DNA of 64,000 nucleotides from Rhodospirillaceae bacterium (GCA_008012315.1 SSEL01000005.1:1-64000); one strand, 5' to 3'. Positions 1 to 8,799 are shown, counted from the first letter of the stretch. Translations and numbers: made by a program. Notes: generated from the sequence alone by a model not told the origin.

Positions 1-498
1 GATGGCGGCGTCAATCTCCTGGATTTCGGTTGCATCCGGTTTTTCGAGGGCAAGTTCGTCAAGGGCGTCATCGATCTTTATTACGCCTTGCTGAACGATG
101 ATCGCGATCTCGCGGTATCGGCTTATGAAGGCTGGGGCTTCAAGGGGCTGAATGCCGAAGTGATCGACGTGCTCAATCGCTGGGCGCATTTTGTCTACGG
201 TCCGCTGCTGGAAGACAAGACGCGCCGCATTCACGATCACGAGACGGGGATCTATGGCCGCGAGGTCGCCGAGGGTGTGCATGCCGAATTGCGCCGCTTG
301 GGGCCGGTGACGCCGCCACGGGAATTCGTCTTCATGGACCGTGCGGCCATTGGCCTCGGCTCGGTCTTCATGCATCTCAAGGCGGAGATCAACTGGTACC
401 GGCTGTTCCATGAACTGATTCATGATTTCGACGCCAAGGCATTGGATCGCCGGCAGAGAGCGGCAATGAAGGCCGTCGGTCTGGCCAAGAGCTTATAG
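1..498 (+). CDS. ABC1/AarF/UbiB-family protein kinase-like protein, 5'-truncated
   Basis: The reading frame is open from the first base of the window to a TAG stop, giving the last 165 residues. It belongs to the atypical ABC1 kinase-like (ADCK/UbiB/AarF) family, which in bacteria supports ubiquinone biosynthesis or related lipid functions. The sequence shows the family's LLDFG metal-binding motif at visible residues 6-10, directly followed by the typical FVKGVIDLYYALLNDD-type helical C-lobe. The ATP-binding N-lobe lies outside the window. The family is usually 430-550 residues, so roughly two thirds is missing. UbiB itself cannot be told apart from other ABC1 members here, so no symbol is given. 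Confidence 0.8.
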   Translation, partial: DGGVNLLDFGCIRFFEGKFVKGVIDLYYALLNDDRDLAVSAYEGWGFKGLNAEVIDVLNRWAHFVYGPLLEDKTRRIHDHETGIYGREVAEGVHAELRRLGPVTPPREFVFMDRAAIGLGSVFMHLKAEINWYRLFHELIHDFDAKALDRRQRAAMKAVGLAKSL

Positions 499-796
499 CG
501 TCTATACCGGCTTCTACTTTTGCCCCCCTTGTTCGCAGGAATGAAAATCGGCAGAGTACTGCTTGCCGGTGAGGCCGGGAGGGGTGTCGGCTTTGAGTCG
601 GAAGCGGTGCAACTACCTGAAAAATCAGTAAAACCATAGCAGACGACCATTTGGGTCGGCTGGCCGGAAATGTCGCGATGCGATGCCGGGTTCAAATACC
701 GTCGCAAATATGACGGCGATCACAGGGTATTGAGCGTATGAACGAATAGCCGCGCGGCGGCTCGGTAAAAGCAAAAATATAGGGGGTCCGCGAGAG
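499..796. other. intergenic region upstream of pntAA
   Basis: This 298-base stretch separates the ABC1 gene from pntAA and holds no convincing gene. It contains a short hairpin (AGCCGC at 748-753 pairing with GCGGCT at 757-762), followed by an A-rich leader and the pntAA ribosome binding site (GGGGG at 782-786). It presumably carries the pnt promoter, but I could not assign clear -35/-10 boxes. Confidence 0.4.
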
Positions 797-1945
797 ATGA
801 AGATCGCAATCCTGAAAGAACGGCGCGTTGACGAAAAGCGCTGCGCCGCAACCCCTGATACGGTGAAGAAATACATCGCCCTGGGCGCCGAGGTCAGCAT
901 CGAAAGCGGCGCCGGCGACTCCGCGGCCGTCGCCGATGCGAGTTTCACCGCCGCCGGCGCGACGATTGTTCCCGATGCCGCGGCGGCCGTCGCCAATGCC
1001 GATCTCATCCTCAAGGTACAGCGTCCGCTGACGTCAGAGGAGGGCGGCCCGGATGAGCTGGCGGGGGCGAAGGCCGGTGTCTTCCTGGCGGCGATCCTCA
1101 ATCCGCATGGCGCCAAGGACAGTATTGCCGGCTATGCCGCCAAGGGCGTAAATGCCTTTGCCATGGAACTGATGCCACGCATCACCCGGGCGCAGTCGAT
1201 GGATGTGCTCAGCTCCCAATCCAATCTTGCCGGATATAAAGCGGTCATCGATGCGGCGGCGGAATTCGGCCGCGCTTTTCCGATGATGATGACCGCAGCG
1301 GGTACTGTCGCCCCGGCCCGTGTCCTCGTCATGGGCGCCGGTGTCGCCGGCCTGCAGGCGATTGCCACGGCCCGTCGCCTCGGCGCCATCGTCAGCGCGA
1401 CCGATGTCCGGCCGGCGGCCAAGGAACAGGTCGAAAGCCTTGGCGCCAGCTTCGTCGCCGTCGAGGATGACGAATTCAAGCAGGCCGAAACCGCCGGCGG
1501 CTATGCCAAGGAGATGAGCGACGCCTATAAGGCGAAGCAGGCGGCGCTGATTGCCGAGACCATCAAGAAACAGGATGTCGTGATCACCACGGCGCTGATA
1601 CCGGGCCGCAAGGCGCCGGTCCTGGTCAATGAAGAGATGGTGCAGTCGATGAAACTCGGCTCGGTCATCGTCGATCTGGCTGTCGAGCAGGGCGGGAACT
1701 GCCCGCTCTCGGAAGCCGGCAAGGTGGTCGTGAAGCATGGCGTCAAGCTCATCGGCCATAATAATGTGCCGAGCCGCCTCGCGGTCGATGCCACGGCACT
1801 TTATGCCAGGAACTTGCTAAATTTCGTCACCTTGCTGGTCGACAAGGAATCGAAGGCACTGAAAGTCAATTGGGAGGATGAGATCGTGAAGGGCGTTGCC
1901 TTGACGCGCGACGGCCAGATCATCCATCCCACATTCAAGGCTTGA
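797..1945 (+). CDS. pntAA: NAD(P) transhydrogenase subunit alpha, part 1 (NAD-binding domain I)
   Basis: This is the 382-residue soluble dI subunit of proton-translocating transhydrogenase, which transfers hydride from NADH to NADP+ using the proton gradient. The N-terminal alanine-dehydrogenase/PNT fold begins [10 protein letters not shown]. The RAQSMD nucleotide loop is at residues 131-136, a Rossmann GxGxxG (GAGVAG) at 180-185, and a β2 acidic residue at D203 (ATDVRP). Domain I as a separate polypeptide, followed by separate PntAB and PntB genes, is the arrangement known from Rhodospirillum rubrum. A GGGGG ribosome binding site lies 10 bases before the ATG. It is the first gene of the pntAA-pntAB-pntB operon, 13 bases from pntAB. 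Confidence 0.95.
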   Translation: MKIAILKERRVDEKRCAATPDTVKKYIALGAEVSIESGAGDSAAVADASFTAAGATIVPDAAAAVANADLILKVQRPLTSEEGGPDELAGAKAGVFLAAILNPHGAKDSIAGYAAKGVNAFAMELMPRITRAQSMDVLSSQSNLAGYKAVIDAAAEFGRAFPMMMTAAGTVAPARVLVMGAGVAGLQAIATARRLGAIVSATDVRPAAKEQVESLGASFVAVEDDEFKQAETAGGYAKEMSDAYKAKQAALIAETIKKQDVVITTALIPGRKAPVLVNEEMVQSMKLGSVIVDLAVEQGGNCPLSEAGKVVVKHGVKLIGHNNVPSRLAVDATALYARNLLNFVTLLVDKESKALKVNWEDEIVKGVALTRDGQIIHPTFKA

Positions 1946-1958
1946 GGGGGAGGTTCGG

Positions 1959-2375
1959 ATGAATACGGATGATCTGATCCAGAAGGCAATGGACGTCGCG
2001 AACAGCGCGCAACAGCTCGCCGCCCAGGCAAGCCAGATGGCGCAGGAGGCCTCGAATGTCGGCGTGCAGGCGGCGACCGAGCTAGTCGGCCATAGTCCTT
2101 TCATTTTTCTGCTGACGGTTTTCGTCCTGGCTTGCTTCGTCGGCTATTACGTTGTTTGGCGGGTGACGCCGGCTTTGCATTCGCCGCTCATGGCCGTGAC
2201 GAATGCCATCTCTTCCGTGATCATCGTTGGAGCGTTGATCGCCGCCGGGCCGGCGGATTTCAGCCTCAGCCAGGTTTTCGGCTTCATTGCCGTGGCCCTG
2301 GCCTCGGTCAATATCTTCGGTGGTTTCATCGTGACGCATCGCATGCTCTCGATGTTCAAGAAAAAGCAAAAGTAA
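1959..2375 (+). CDS. pntAB: NAD(P) transhydrogenase subunit alpha, part 2 (membrane domain)
   Basis: The product has 138 residues and provides the alpha-side membrane segments of the dII proton channel of transhydrogenase. The first 45 residues are a polar, Ala/Gln-rich amphipathic stretch. Three hydrophobic segments follow: [20 protein letters not shown], a second around [15 protein letters not shown], and a third around [20 protein letters not shown]. The protein ends in a short basic tail ([10 protein letters not shown]). A GGGGGAGG ribosome binding site precedes the ATG. It lies 13 bases after pntAA and 21 bases before pntB, so the three are surely co-transcribed and form one inner-membrane complex. 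Confidence 0.94.
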   Translation: MNTDDLIQKAMDVANSAQQLAAQASQMAQEASNVGVQAATELVGHSPFIFLLTVFVLACFVGYYVVWRVTPALHSPLMAVTNAISSVIIVGALIAAGPADFSLSQVFGFIAVALASVNIFGGFIVTHRMLSMFKKKQK

Positions 2376-2396
2376 GCGAGCGGGAAGGAGCCGAAG

Positions 2397-3791
2397 ATGA
2401 GTGAGAACCTGACCGCCTTTGCCTATCTGATTGCCTCCGTCTGTTTCATCATGTCGTTGCGCGGCCTGTCCTCGCCGGAAAGCTCGCGTGGCGGCCTGAA
2501 ATGGGGCATCGCCGGTATGGCCCTGGCCATAGCGACGACCGCCGCTTTGCCATCGGTGCGAAACTATTGGTTCATCATCGGTGGCATTGTTGCGGGCGGC
2601 GTGGTCGGTGCGTTCATCGCCCGCCGGATCCAGATGACGGCGCTGCCGCAATTGGTCGCCGCTTTCCACAGCCTGGTCGGCTTGGCGGCGGTCTGTGTGG
2701 CTGCTGCGGCTTTCTACGCGCCGTCTGAATTCCATATCGGTGATGTCGGCGCCATTCACGCGGGCAGCCTGGTAGAGATGGGACTTGGCGTCGCCATCGG
2801 TGCCATTACTTTCACCGGCTCGATCGTCGCTTTTTTGAAATTGCAGGGATTGGTGAGCGGTGCACCCCTGGTTTTCGGTGGACAGCATCTGCTGAATGCC
2901 GCACTGGGGATCGCGATCATCGTCCTGATCGTGGCCCTGATCCTGGGGCAGTCGCCGGTCTTGTTCTGGGCGCTGGTTATCGTATCACTGCTGCTGGGTT
3001 TCCTGCTGATTTTGCCGATCGGCGGCGCGGATATGCCGGTGGTTGTGTCGATGCTGAACAGCTATTCCGGTTGGGCCGCCTGCGGCATCGGCTTTACCCT
3101 GTCCAATAATCTGCTGATCGTCACCGGTGCCTTGGTCGGCTCTTCCGGTGCGATCCTCAGTTACATCATGTGCAAGGGCATGAACCGCTCGATCTTCAAT
3201 GTGATCCTGGGCGGTTTCGGTACCGATGCCGGCGCGGCGGCGGCCAGTGGCAAGGGAGGCGACCGGCCGGTCAAGTCGGGCAGTGCGGATGATGCTGCCT
3301 TCATCATGAAGAATGCCAGCAGCGTCATCATCGTGCCGGGCTATGGCATGGCGGTGGCTCAGGCACAGCATGCCTTGCGTGAGATGGCCGATCTGCTGAA
3401 GAGGGAAGGGGCGAAGATATCCTATGCCATCCATCCGGTGGCCGGCCGCATGCCCGGCCATATGAATGTGCTGCTGGCGGAAGCGAATGTCCCCTATGAC
3501 GAGGTTTTCGAGCTGGAGGATATCAATCGCGATTTCGCCCAGGCGGATGTCGCTTTCGTCATCGGTGCCAATGACGTGACCAATCCGGCGGCGAAGAGCG
3601 ATCCCAAGAGCCCGATCTTCGGCATGCCCATCCTGGACGTGGAGAATGCCAAGACGGTGCTCTTCGTGAAACGCTCGATGGCCTCCGGCTATGCCGGCGT
3701 GGAGAATGAGCTTTTCTTCAAGGACAACACGATGATGCTGTTCGGTGATGCCAAGAAGATGTGCGAAGACATCGTCAAACAATTCGGTTAG
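2397..3791 (+). CDS. pntB: NAD(P) transhydrogenase subunit beta
   Basis: This 464-residue subunit has an N-terminal dII membrane region of about nine hydrophobic segments (roughly residues 1-260). A linker rich in Gly/Ala (around DAGAAAASGKGGDRPVKSG) leads to the soluble dIII NADP(H)-binding domain. dIII shows the signature VPGYGMAVAQAQ near residue 313 and HPVAGRMPGHMNVLLAEA further on, both NADP-contacting loops of the family. The length matches bacterial PntB. It closes the pnt operon and is followed by a strong hairpin at 3830-3856. The complex is a major NADPH source linked to proton motive force. Confidence 0.96.
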   Translation: MSENLTAFAYLIASVCFIMSLRGLSSPESSRGGLKWGIAGMALAIATTAALPSVRNYWFIIGGIVAGGVVGAFIARRIQMTALPQLVAAFHSLVGLAAVCVAAAAFYAPSEFHIGDVGAIHAGSLVEMGLGVAIGAITFTGSIVAFLKLQGLVSGAPLVFGGQHLLNAALGIAIIVLIVALILGQSPVLFWALVIVSLLLGFLLILPIGGADMPVVVSMLNSYSGWAACGIGFTLSNNLLIVTGALVGSSGAILSYIMCKGMNRSIFNVILGGFGTDAGAAAASGKGGDRPVKSGSADDAAFIMKNASSVIIVPGYGMAVAQAQHALREMADLLKREGAKISYAIHPVAGRMPGHMNVLLAEANVPYDEVFELEDINRDFAQADVAFVIGANDVTNPAAKSDPKSPIFGMPILDVENAKTVLFVKRSMASGYAGVENELFFKDNTMMLFGDAKKMCEDIVKQFG

Positions 3792-3829
3792 TCGCCGCGC
3801 TCTTCAAATAGAGCAGCTACGAAATAAGA

Positions 3830-3856
3830 AAAGGCCGGAACGATGTTCCGGCCTTT
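3830..3856. terminator. Bidirectional terminator between pntB and rpsU
   Basis: A perfect 12-bp stem (AAAGGCCGGAAC at 3830-3841 with GTTCCGGCCTTT at 3845-3856) closes a three-base loop. It lies between the convergent pntB (+) and rpsU (-) genes. The stem's own ends supply the A/T tracts on each side, and the flank beyond it (GAAATAAGA) gives extra T residues when read on the minus strand. Confidence 0.85.
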
Positions 3857-3901
3857 CTAGCTTCAACGTGCTCGGGACCGAAGTCCCGGAAGCTTGAGTG
3901 C

Positions 3902-4105
3902 TTAGTAGCCCTCACGCTCCATCCGCTTGCGCATCAGCTTCCGGTGACGACGCACAGCTTCAGCCTTCTCGCGCGCCTTGCGCTCCGACGGCTTCTCATA
4001 GTTGCGGCGCATCTTCATTTCGCGGAAGATCCCTTCGCGCTGCATCTTCTTCTTGAGCGCGCGCAGGGCCTGATCGACATTATTGTCACGGACGAGAACT
4101 TGCAC
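3902..4105 (-). CDS. rpsU: 30S ribosomal protein S21
   Basis: The product is 67 residues, highly basic, and starts [20 protein letters not shown], the typical S21 opening. The centre ([23 protein letters not shown]) and the Arg-rich tail match alphaproteobacterial S21. S21 sits on the 30S platform and helps initiation by base pairing of mRNA with 16S rRNA. The start codon is GTG (complement at 4103-4105), with an AAAGG sequence about 12 bases upstream, which is long spacing. It stands alone here, not next to dnaG or rpoD as in enterics, and ends at the shared terminator with pntB. Confidence 0.95.
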   Translation of the reverse strand: MQVLVRDNNVDQALRALKKKMQREGIFREMKMRRNYEKPSERKAREKAEAVRRHRKLMRKRMEREGY

Positions 4106-4187
4106 GGTTGATCACAGCCTTTCTAGGTTTGAGTTAGGTAAAAACGCAAAAACTCGTCAGGCAGCACACCGGCTGCCAGTTGACGGG

Positions 4188-4196
4188 TGTGGATAA
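4188..4196 (+). promoter_or_regulatory. DnaA-box-like sequence
   Basis: TGTGGATAA is an exact match to the reverse of the DnaA box TTATCCACA. It lies in the divergent promoter region between rpsU and the deformylase gene. A single box can occur by chance (about one per 130 kb per strand in random DNA, before composition), so a role in DnaA-responsive transcription is only possible. Confidence 0.3.
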
Positions 4197-4316
4197 CACA
4201 GGATTTTGCCCAAGTGCAAGGGCCGGCGGGCTAAAAAACGCCTTTTTTCACAGCGTTCTACCCCTTTCTTGTACAGCGAATCTGCCCCATATTCCCTGGA
4301 ACAGGCAGGTAAACGA

Positions 4317-4874
4317 ATGGCTATTCTGAAGATTGCCCGTATGGGCCATCCGGTGCTGAAGCGCAAGGCGGAGCCGATAGCGGACCCGAAAGTTCCGGAA
4401 ATTCAAAGGCTTATCAGGGATATGCTGGAAACGCTGGCAGATATCGGCGGGGCCGGGCTGGCGGCACCGCAGGTGCATGTGCCGCTGCGCCTGGTGATAT
4501 TCCACGTGCCCGAAGCCCGGGTCGGCAAGGAAGATGGCCCTGGCGCGGCTGCGGTTCCCCTGACGGTGCTGATCAATCCCGAGATCGAGCCGCTGGGCGA
4601 AGAGATGGCCGCCGGGCTCGAGGCTTGCCTTTCGGTGCCGGGATTGGCCGGCATGGTGCCGCGCCACACCCATATCCGCTATCGTGGCCTGGATGCGGCG
4701 GGGCAGCCGGTCGAGCGGGAAGCGCGCGGTTTTCACGCCCGCGTGGTGCAGCATGAATGCGATCATCTGGACGGCGTCCTGTATCCGATGCGCATGACCG
4801 ATCTGTCGACGCTGAGTTTTGTGGAAGAGATGCGGCGCTCGGCGGAAGCGGAAGCCGCCACGGATCTAGATTGA
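4317..4874 (+). CDS. def: Peptide deformylase (second-type, not fmt-linked)
   Basis: This 185-residue metallo-amidase removes the N-formyl group from nascent proteins. Motif 1 is GAGLAAPQ (residues 45-52), motif 2 is EACLS (102-106) with metal ligand C104, and motif 3 is HECDH (146-150) with both His ligands and the catalytic Glu. Motif 2 normally reads EGCLS, so A103 is unusual. I chose the ATG at 4317 because homologous proteins begin MAILKIARMGHPVL and an AGG lies 7 bases upstream. An in-frame start at 4206 would add 37 unlike residues. It is followed 10 bases later by a COQ9-family gene and is not next to fmt, so a classical def probably exists elsewhere. Confidence 0.9.
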   Translation: MAILKIARMGHPVLKRKAEPIADPKVPEIQRLIRDMLETLADIGGAGLAAPQVHVPLRLVIFHVPEARVGKEDGPGAAAVPLTVLINPEIEPLGEEMAAGLEACLSVPGLAGMVPRHTHIRYRGLDAAGQPVEREARGFHARVVQHECDHLDGVLYPMRMTDLSTLSFVEEMRRSAEAEAATDLD

Positions 4875-4884
4875 CGAGGCAGAT

Positions 4885-5568
4885 ATGACCGACGCCTATG
4901 ACCGGGACCAGGATCGCGAACGCCTGTTGGCGGCGATCCTTAATCACGTGGCCTTCGACGGTTGGAGCGAGGTCGCCCTACAGGCCGCCGGCAACGATAC
5001 CGGCCTGGCGGCAGACCGCGTGCTGAACGCCTTTCCGGGCGGTGCGCGCGATGCCCTGATCTTTTGGCATGAAGTGGCCGATCAGAACATGGTGGCGGCA
5101 ATGGCCGCGCCGGAGATTGCCGGCCTGCGTGTCCGCGACCGTGTCGCCGCCGCTATCCGCATCCGCCTGGAAAGCTGCCAGCCGCATCGCGAGGCCGTGC
5201 GTGCCGGCTGCACCTTGCTGATGATGCCGCAGAATGCCGCGCTGGCAACGAAGCTGCTATATGGCACGGTCAATGCCATCTGGTATGCCGTCGGCGATCA
5301 ATCGACCGACCACAATTTCTATACGAAACGGGCGCTGCTGGCGGGGGTCTATTCGGCGACCGTGCTTTACTGGCTGAATGACAAAACCGATGGAAGTGCC
5401 GCGAGCTGGGCTTTTCTCGACCGGCGTATCGGCGATGTGATGCGGATACCGCAAGCGCTCGGCCAGACGATGGGGAAATTGCGCGAACTATCTGACCGCC
5501 TGCCGCATCCATTGCGGCTGTTGAAGCGCGGCCGGCGGCCGGGCTTCAGGCGGCGGGCCGCGCGATAG
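4885..5568 (+). CDS. COQ9 family protein
   Basis: The 227-residue product matches the COQ9 family, which in mitochondria binds lipid and assists COQ7-catalysed ubiquinone hydroxylation; alphaproteobacteria carry homologues. Visible hallmarks are the N-terminal HVAFDGWSEVALQAAG segment, resembling a TetR-type helix bundle, and the C-terminal DHNFYTKRALLAGVYSATVLYWLND signature with DRRIGDVMRI after it. The last 30 residues are strongly basic and could contact membrane. It follows the deformylase gene by 10 bases, so the two are probably co-transcribed. A role in ubiquinone synthesis is family inference. Confidence 0.88.
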   Translation: MTDAYDRDQDRERLLAAILNHVAFDGWSEVALQAAGNDTGLAADRVLNAFPGGARDALIFWHEVADQNMVAAMAAPEIAGLRVRDRVAAAIRIRLESCQPHREAVRAGCTLLMMPQNAALATKLLYGTVNAIWYAVGDQSTDHNFYTKRALLAGVYSATVLYWLNDKTDGSAASWAFLDRRIGDVMRIPQALGQTMGKLRELSDRLPHPLRLLKRGRRPGFRRRAAR

Positions 5569-5589
5569 ATCCGTTGCAACGTTGCGGAT
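5569..5589. other. Nested inverted repeat between convergent genes
   Basis: ATCCG at 5569-5573 pairs with CGGAT at 5585-5589 and encloses the 10-bp palindrome GCAACGTTGC (5576-5585, overlapping the right arm by one base). It sits between COQ9 (+) and purK (-). There is no T-tract, so a terminator role is uncertain. Confidence 0.3.
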
Positions 5590-5611
5590 TGCGCTGATCA
5601 GTTATTCCGGG

Positions 5612-6703
5612 TCAGGTGTTGCGGGGCGTCAGCCGGTTGATGTGACCCATCTTGCGGCCGGGCCGTGCTTCGGTTTTGCCGTAGAGATGCAGCTTGGCGC
5701 CCGGATCGCCGAGGATCTCGCGCCACTGAAAGACTTCATCGCCGATCAGGTTTTTCATCGTGGCATCGGAATGCCGTTCCGCTGAGCCGAGCGGCAGGCC
5801 GCAGACCGCGCGGATGAACTGTTCGAACTGGCTGGTGATGCAGGCATCCATGGTCCAGTGGCCGGAATTATGCGGTCGCGGCGCCAGTTCATTGACCAGC
5901 ACTTCATTATTATCGGTGACGAACATTTCGACGCCGAGCAGGCCGACCAGCTTCAGCTCCTGGGCGATCTGCCGGGCGATGGCTTCGGCGCGCTGCGCGA
6001 CCATCTCGGAGACGCGGGCCGGGGCGATGGTCACGTCGAGGATGTGATGGCGGTGCTGATTTTCCACCGCGATATATTGCGCGCTATTGCCGTCGACGCC
6101 GCGCGCAATGACGACGGAAATCTCCTTGGAGAAATCGACGAAGGCTTCGAGGATGGCGAGATCGGCACCCATCCGCGCCCAGGCGTCGTTGAGATTGGTT
6201 TCCGTATCGATCCGGACCTGGCCTTTGCCGTCATAGCCGAAACTGGCGGATTTCAGGATGCAAGGCCGTCCCAGTGTCTGGACGGCTTGTGGCAGGGCTT
6301 CGGCGCGGCCGACCTCCAGAAAGCGGGTGGTCGGCACATTGATCGAAGCCAAAAAGTTCTTCTCGCGCAAGCGTTCCTGCGTGAGATAGAGGACATGCGG
6401 CGCCGGCCGGGTCGGCTTCAACGCCGCGAGGAAGGCTGTGGAGGTCGCCGGAATGTTTTCGAATTCGAAGCTGATCACATCCACCGCTTCGGCGAAGGCG
6501 CGCAGGGCATCTTCATCGTCATAGGCCGCGATCGTTGTGGCGGCAGCGACTTCCGAAGCCGGGCTGTTCTGGTCAGGGCAGAAGATATGCACCTTGTAGC
6601 CAAGCCGCGCGGCGGCGGAGGCCGCCATGCGGCCGAGCTGTCCACCACCCAGGATGCCGATGGTGCTGCCGGGTGGAATGGTTTGGCCTTGATCTATGCT
6701 CAT
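5612..6703 (-). CDS. purK: 5-(carboxyamino)imidazole ribonucleotide synthase
   Basis: The 363-residue ATP-grasp enzyme converts AIR, ATP and bicarbonate to N5-CAIR in purine synthesis. It opens with the preATP-grasp nucleotide-binding sequence GILGGGQLGRM. It carries the ATP-grasp segments PCILKSASFGYDGKGQ and LAILEAFVDFSKEISVVIAR, and the metal-binding NELAPRPHNSGHWTMDAC near the C-terminus, a diagnostic PurK signature. The ATG at 6701-6703 has AGAAG just upstream. It lies 83 bases after purE on the same strand; PurE uses its product. Confidence 0.96.
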   Translation of the reverse strand: MSIDQGQTIPPGSTIGILGGGQLGRMAASAAARLGYKVHIFCPDQNSPASEVAAATTIAAYDDEDALRAFAEAVDVISFEFENIPATSTAFLAALKPTRPAPHVLYLTQERLREKNFLASINVPTTRFLEVGRAEALPQAVQTLGRPCILKSASFGYDGKGQVRIDTETNLNDAWARMGADLAILEAFVDFSKEISVVIARGVDGNSAQYIAVENQHRHHILDVTIAPARVSEMVAQRAEAIARQIAQELKLVGLLGVEMFVTDNNEVLVNELAPRPHNSGHWTMDACITSQFEQFIRAVCGLPLGSAERHSDATMKNLIGDEVFQWREILGDPGAKLHLYGKTEARPGRKMGHINRLTPRNT

Positions 6704-6786
6704 CTTCTGTAATCCGGTCGTGAAGTTTCATGCACGTGCCGCAGCCTTTAGGCCGGCGCGCGTCTGGTTGGAGATCATACCATTGG

Positions 6787-7284
6787 TCAACTGTCGCGGC
6801 TCGGCTCCAAAGCGACGCTGTCCGTCTGACGCCGCCGATAGGCGGCCAGCTTGGCCGCCAGCGCCGAATCGGCAAGCGATAGGACTGAAATCGCCAGCAA
6901 GGCGGCATTGATCGCGCCCGGTTTGCCGATCGCCAGGGTGCCGACCGGCACGCCACCCGGCATCTGCACGATCGACAGCAGGCTGTCCTGCCCTTTCAAG
7001 GCGGCGGATTCCACCGGCACGCCGAAGACCGGCAGATCGGTGATGGCGGCCACCATGCCGGGCAGATGGGCTGCCCCGCCGGCGCCGGCGATGATCACCT
7101 TCAGCCCGCGGCCGCGGGCCGCTTCGGCAAATTCCACCATGCGGTGAGGCGTACGATGGGCGGAGACGATCCGAACTTCATGCGGCACGGCGAAGTCGCC
7201 GAGGATGTCGACGGCATGACGCATGGTTTGCCAGTCGGACTGACTTCCCATGATGACGGCGACCTGCGGTGGAGCCGTGACCAT
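6787..7284 (-). CDS. purE: 5-(carboxyamino)imidazole ribonucleotide mutase
   Basis: This is class I PurE of 165 residues, which moves the carboxylate of N5-CAIR to C4, giving CAIR. Motifs seen are [12 protein letters not shown] (phosphate and substrate loop), SAHRTPHRM with the catalytic His, and [13 protein letters not shown] longer frame reaches 7341, but the conserved sequence starts a few residues after [10 protein letters not shown] and an AGAAAG sequence precedes the ATG at 7284, so I use that start. It is the first gene of the purE-purK pair. Confidence 0.95.
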   Translation of the reverse strand: MVTAPPQVAVIMGSQSDWQTMRHAVDILGDFAVPHEVRIVSAHRTPHRMVEFAEAARGRGLKVIIAGAGGAAHLPGMVAAITDLPVFGVPVESAALKGQDSLLSIVQMPGGVPVGTLAIGKPGAINAALLAISVLSLADSALAAKLAAYRRRQTDSVALEPSRDS

Positions 7285-7469
7285 TCTTTCTGGATCCGTT
7301 CTCGATTGATTAACCGGGCGCGCATTATAGGGGGAGGCCAAGGCAAAACAAGGCGCAGCGTCTCGCGAATTTAGTTAGCTATTAATGTGGATTTAACCAA
7401 TACATGTCATTGTGACTTTTGCCAAAACATGGGAGCGCGAGGCCCGGTGTGGCGGCATGGGCTCACGGC

Positions 7470-7478
7470 TGTGGATAA
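7470..7478 (+). promoter_or_regulatory. DnaA-box-like sequence
   Basis: This is a second exact TGTGGATAA, in the 266-base divergent region between purE (-) and the diguanylate cyclase gene (+). Like the one at 4188, it is isolated; its function is speculative. Confidence 0.25.
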
Positions 7479-7550
7479 GCTGCAGACAATGGCCCGGCAT
7501 ATAACCGGTGGGGGCCGGTGAGGCATGCTTTGTGATGTGAGAGGACCCCG

Positions 7551-8336
7551 ATGAAGGTCCGGAACCGGACGGCGGGTGTAGGGCGCACACGGCAGTCTGC
7601 GCCGGCCATCAAAGGCGCGGTAACGCCAACGGCCGTCCAGGTGGCGGACGCCGCTGCGGCAACGACCGCAGCCGACCGGGTTGCGTTTCTCGGCCTCAGC
7701 GAAGGCGATCTGTCCCCCAACGTCCGCATTGCCCTGCAAGCTCTGTTGGATGAAGTCAGCCATCTCCGGGACGAATTGGAACATACGCGGCGGCGGATCG
7801 CGCATCTTGAGCAACTGGCCGATGAAGACGCCATGCTGCCGATCTCGAACCGCCGGGCTTTCCTGCGCGAATTGACACGCATGATCTCTTATGCCGAGCG
7901 CTATGGCGCACCCGGCAGCCTGCTTTATTTCGACATCAACGGCATGAAGACCATCAACGACCGATTCGGGCACGCCGCCGGCGATGCCGCCTTGATGCAT
8001 TTCACCCGGCTGCTGCTGGAAAATACTCGCGACACCGATATCGTCGGCCGGCTGGGAGGCGACGAATTCGGCGTCATCCTTGCCCAGGCGAGTGAGCGCC
8101 AGGCGCAGGACAAGGCCAACCGGCTGATGCGTCTGATCACCCAGACGCCCTTTCAGTGGGATGGCGAGACGCTGTTTCTCTCCTGCTCGGTCGGGATCCA
8201 TCAGTTTCTGGCGGAGCAGACAGCAGAAACGGCAATCGATGCGGCCGATGCCAATATGTATCAGCGCAAGCGGCGGCATTATGCGCGTCTCGATCACGAT
8301 GCCGACAACGAGTTCCAGACCGACCCCGCGGAATAA
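7551..8336 (+). CDS. Cytosolic GGDEF-domain diguanylate cyclase
   Basis: The 261-residue protein has no membrane segment. Residues 1-45 are low-complexity, Ala/Thr-rich; 55-90 form a probable coiled coil (VRIALQALLDEVSHLRDELE and after); 91-250 are a GGDEF domain. The active-site signature GGDEF is intact at 169-173. The RxxD inhibitory site is present as RDTD (160-163), exactly five residues ahead. The DINGMKTINDRFGHAAGD substrate/metal segment is also canonical, so it should make cyclic di-GMP with product feedback. The ATG at 7551 has a GAGAGGA ribosome binding site. No sensor domain is recognisable; the coiled coil suggests regulation by oligomerisation or a partner. Confidence 0.9.
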   Translation: MKVRNRTAGVGRTRQSAPAIKGAVTPTAVQVADAAAATTAADRVAFLGLSEGDLSPNVRIALQALLDEVSHLRDELEHTRRRIAHLEQLADEDAMLPISNRRAFLRELTRMISYAERYGAPGSLLYFDINGMKTINDRFGHAAGDAALMHFTRLLLENTRDTDIVGRLGGDEFGVILAQASERQAQDKANRLMRLITQTPFQWDGETLFLSCSVGIHQFLAEQTAETAIDAADANMYQRKRRHYARLDHDADNEFQTDPAE

Positions 8337-8502
8337 CGCCGTGCCCTCCTGCAGCAGCTGTTGTGCTTCCCCAGACCTGATCTGACGATCAACAGAACTT
8401 GAATTGCCCCTCGCTTCATCTCTCTTAAATTGCCGTCGTCGACAGCATCTTGCCGGACGGGCATTTCCTGCTGCCGGCATGACATAGGGTGAGAGAGGTA
8501 AA

Positions 8503-8769
8503 ATGAAACCGTTTTTCTACGCCGTCATCGCGATGGGGCTGACCCTGGCCGCTTGTGGCAAGGACGAACAGAAGGCCAATAACGGCGAGACGTCGTCGAG
8601 CATCGAACAGAAGCTCGACGCCGCCGCGAAGTCGGCGGGCGAGGCCGCCGAGAAAACCGGCGACGCCGCGAAAGATGCTGCGAAGCAGACGGGCGAAGCC
8701 ATAGATGATGCGGCGCAGGATGCCGCCAAGAAAGTTCAGGAAGCGACGCAGCCGTCTTCCTCCGAATAA
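8503..8769 (+). CDS. Small Ala/Lys-rich lipoprotein
   Basis: The protein has 88 residues. A short signal peptide (MKPFFYAVIAMGLTLAAC) ends in a lipobox LAAC with the lipidated Cys at 18. The rest is a charged Ala/Lys/Asp/Glu-rich region built on loose 7- to 11-residue repeats such as AAKSAGEAAEKTGDAAKDAAK, predicted to be a long amphipathic helix like that of LEA-type or entericidin-neighbour stress lipoproteins. AGAGAGG precedes the ATG. It stands alone, with a strong terminator after it. Function is unknown; a periplasmic envelope-stress role is only a guess. Confidence 0.8.
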   Translation: MKPFFYAVIAMGLTLAACGKDEQKANNGETSSSIEQKLDAAAKSAGEAAEKTGDAAKDAAKQTGEAIDDAAQDAAKKVQEATQPSSSE

Positions 8770-8799
8770 TCTCGGCCAGCCGCTCCGGTTTCGATGATG

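Noticed and set aside
680..710. GGTTCAAAT resembling a tRNA T-loop
   Set aside because: The flanking bases do not form a T-stem, and no acceptor or anticodon stem fits around it.
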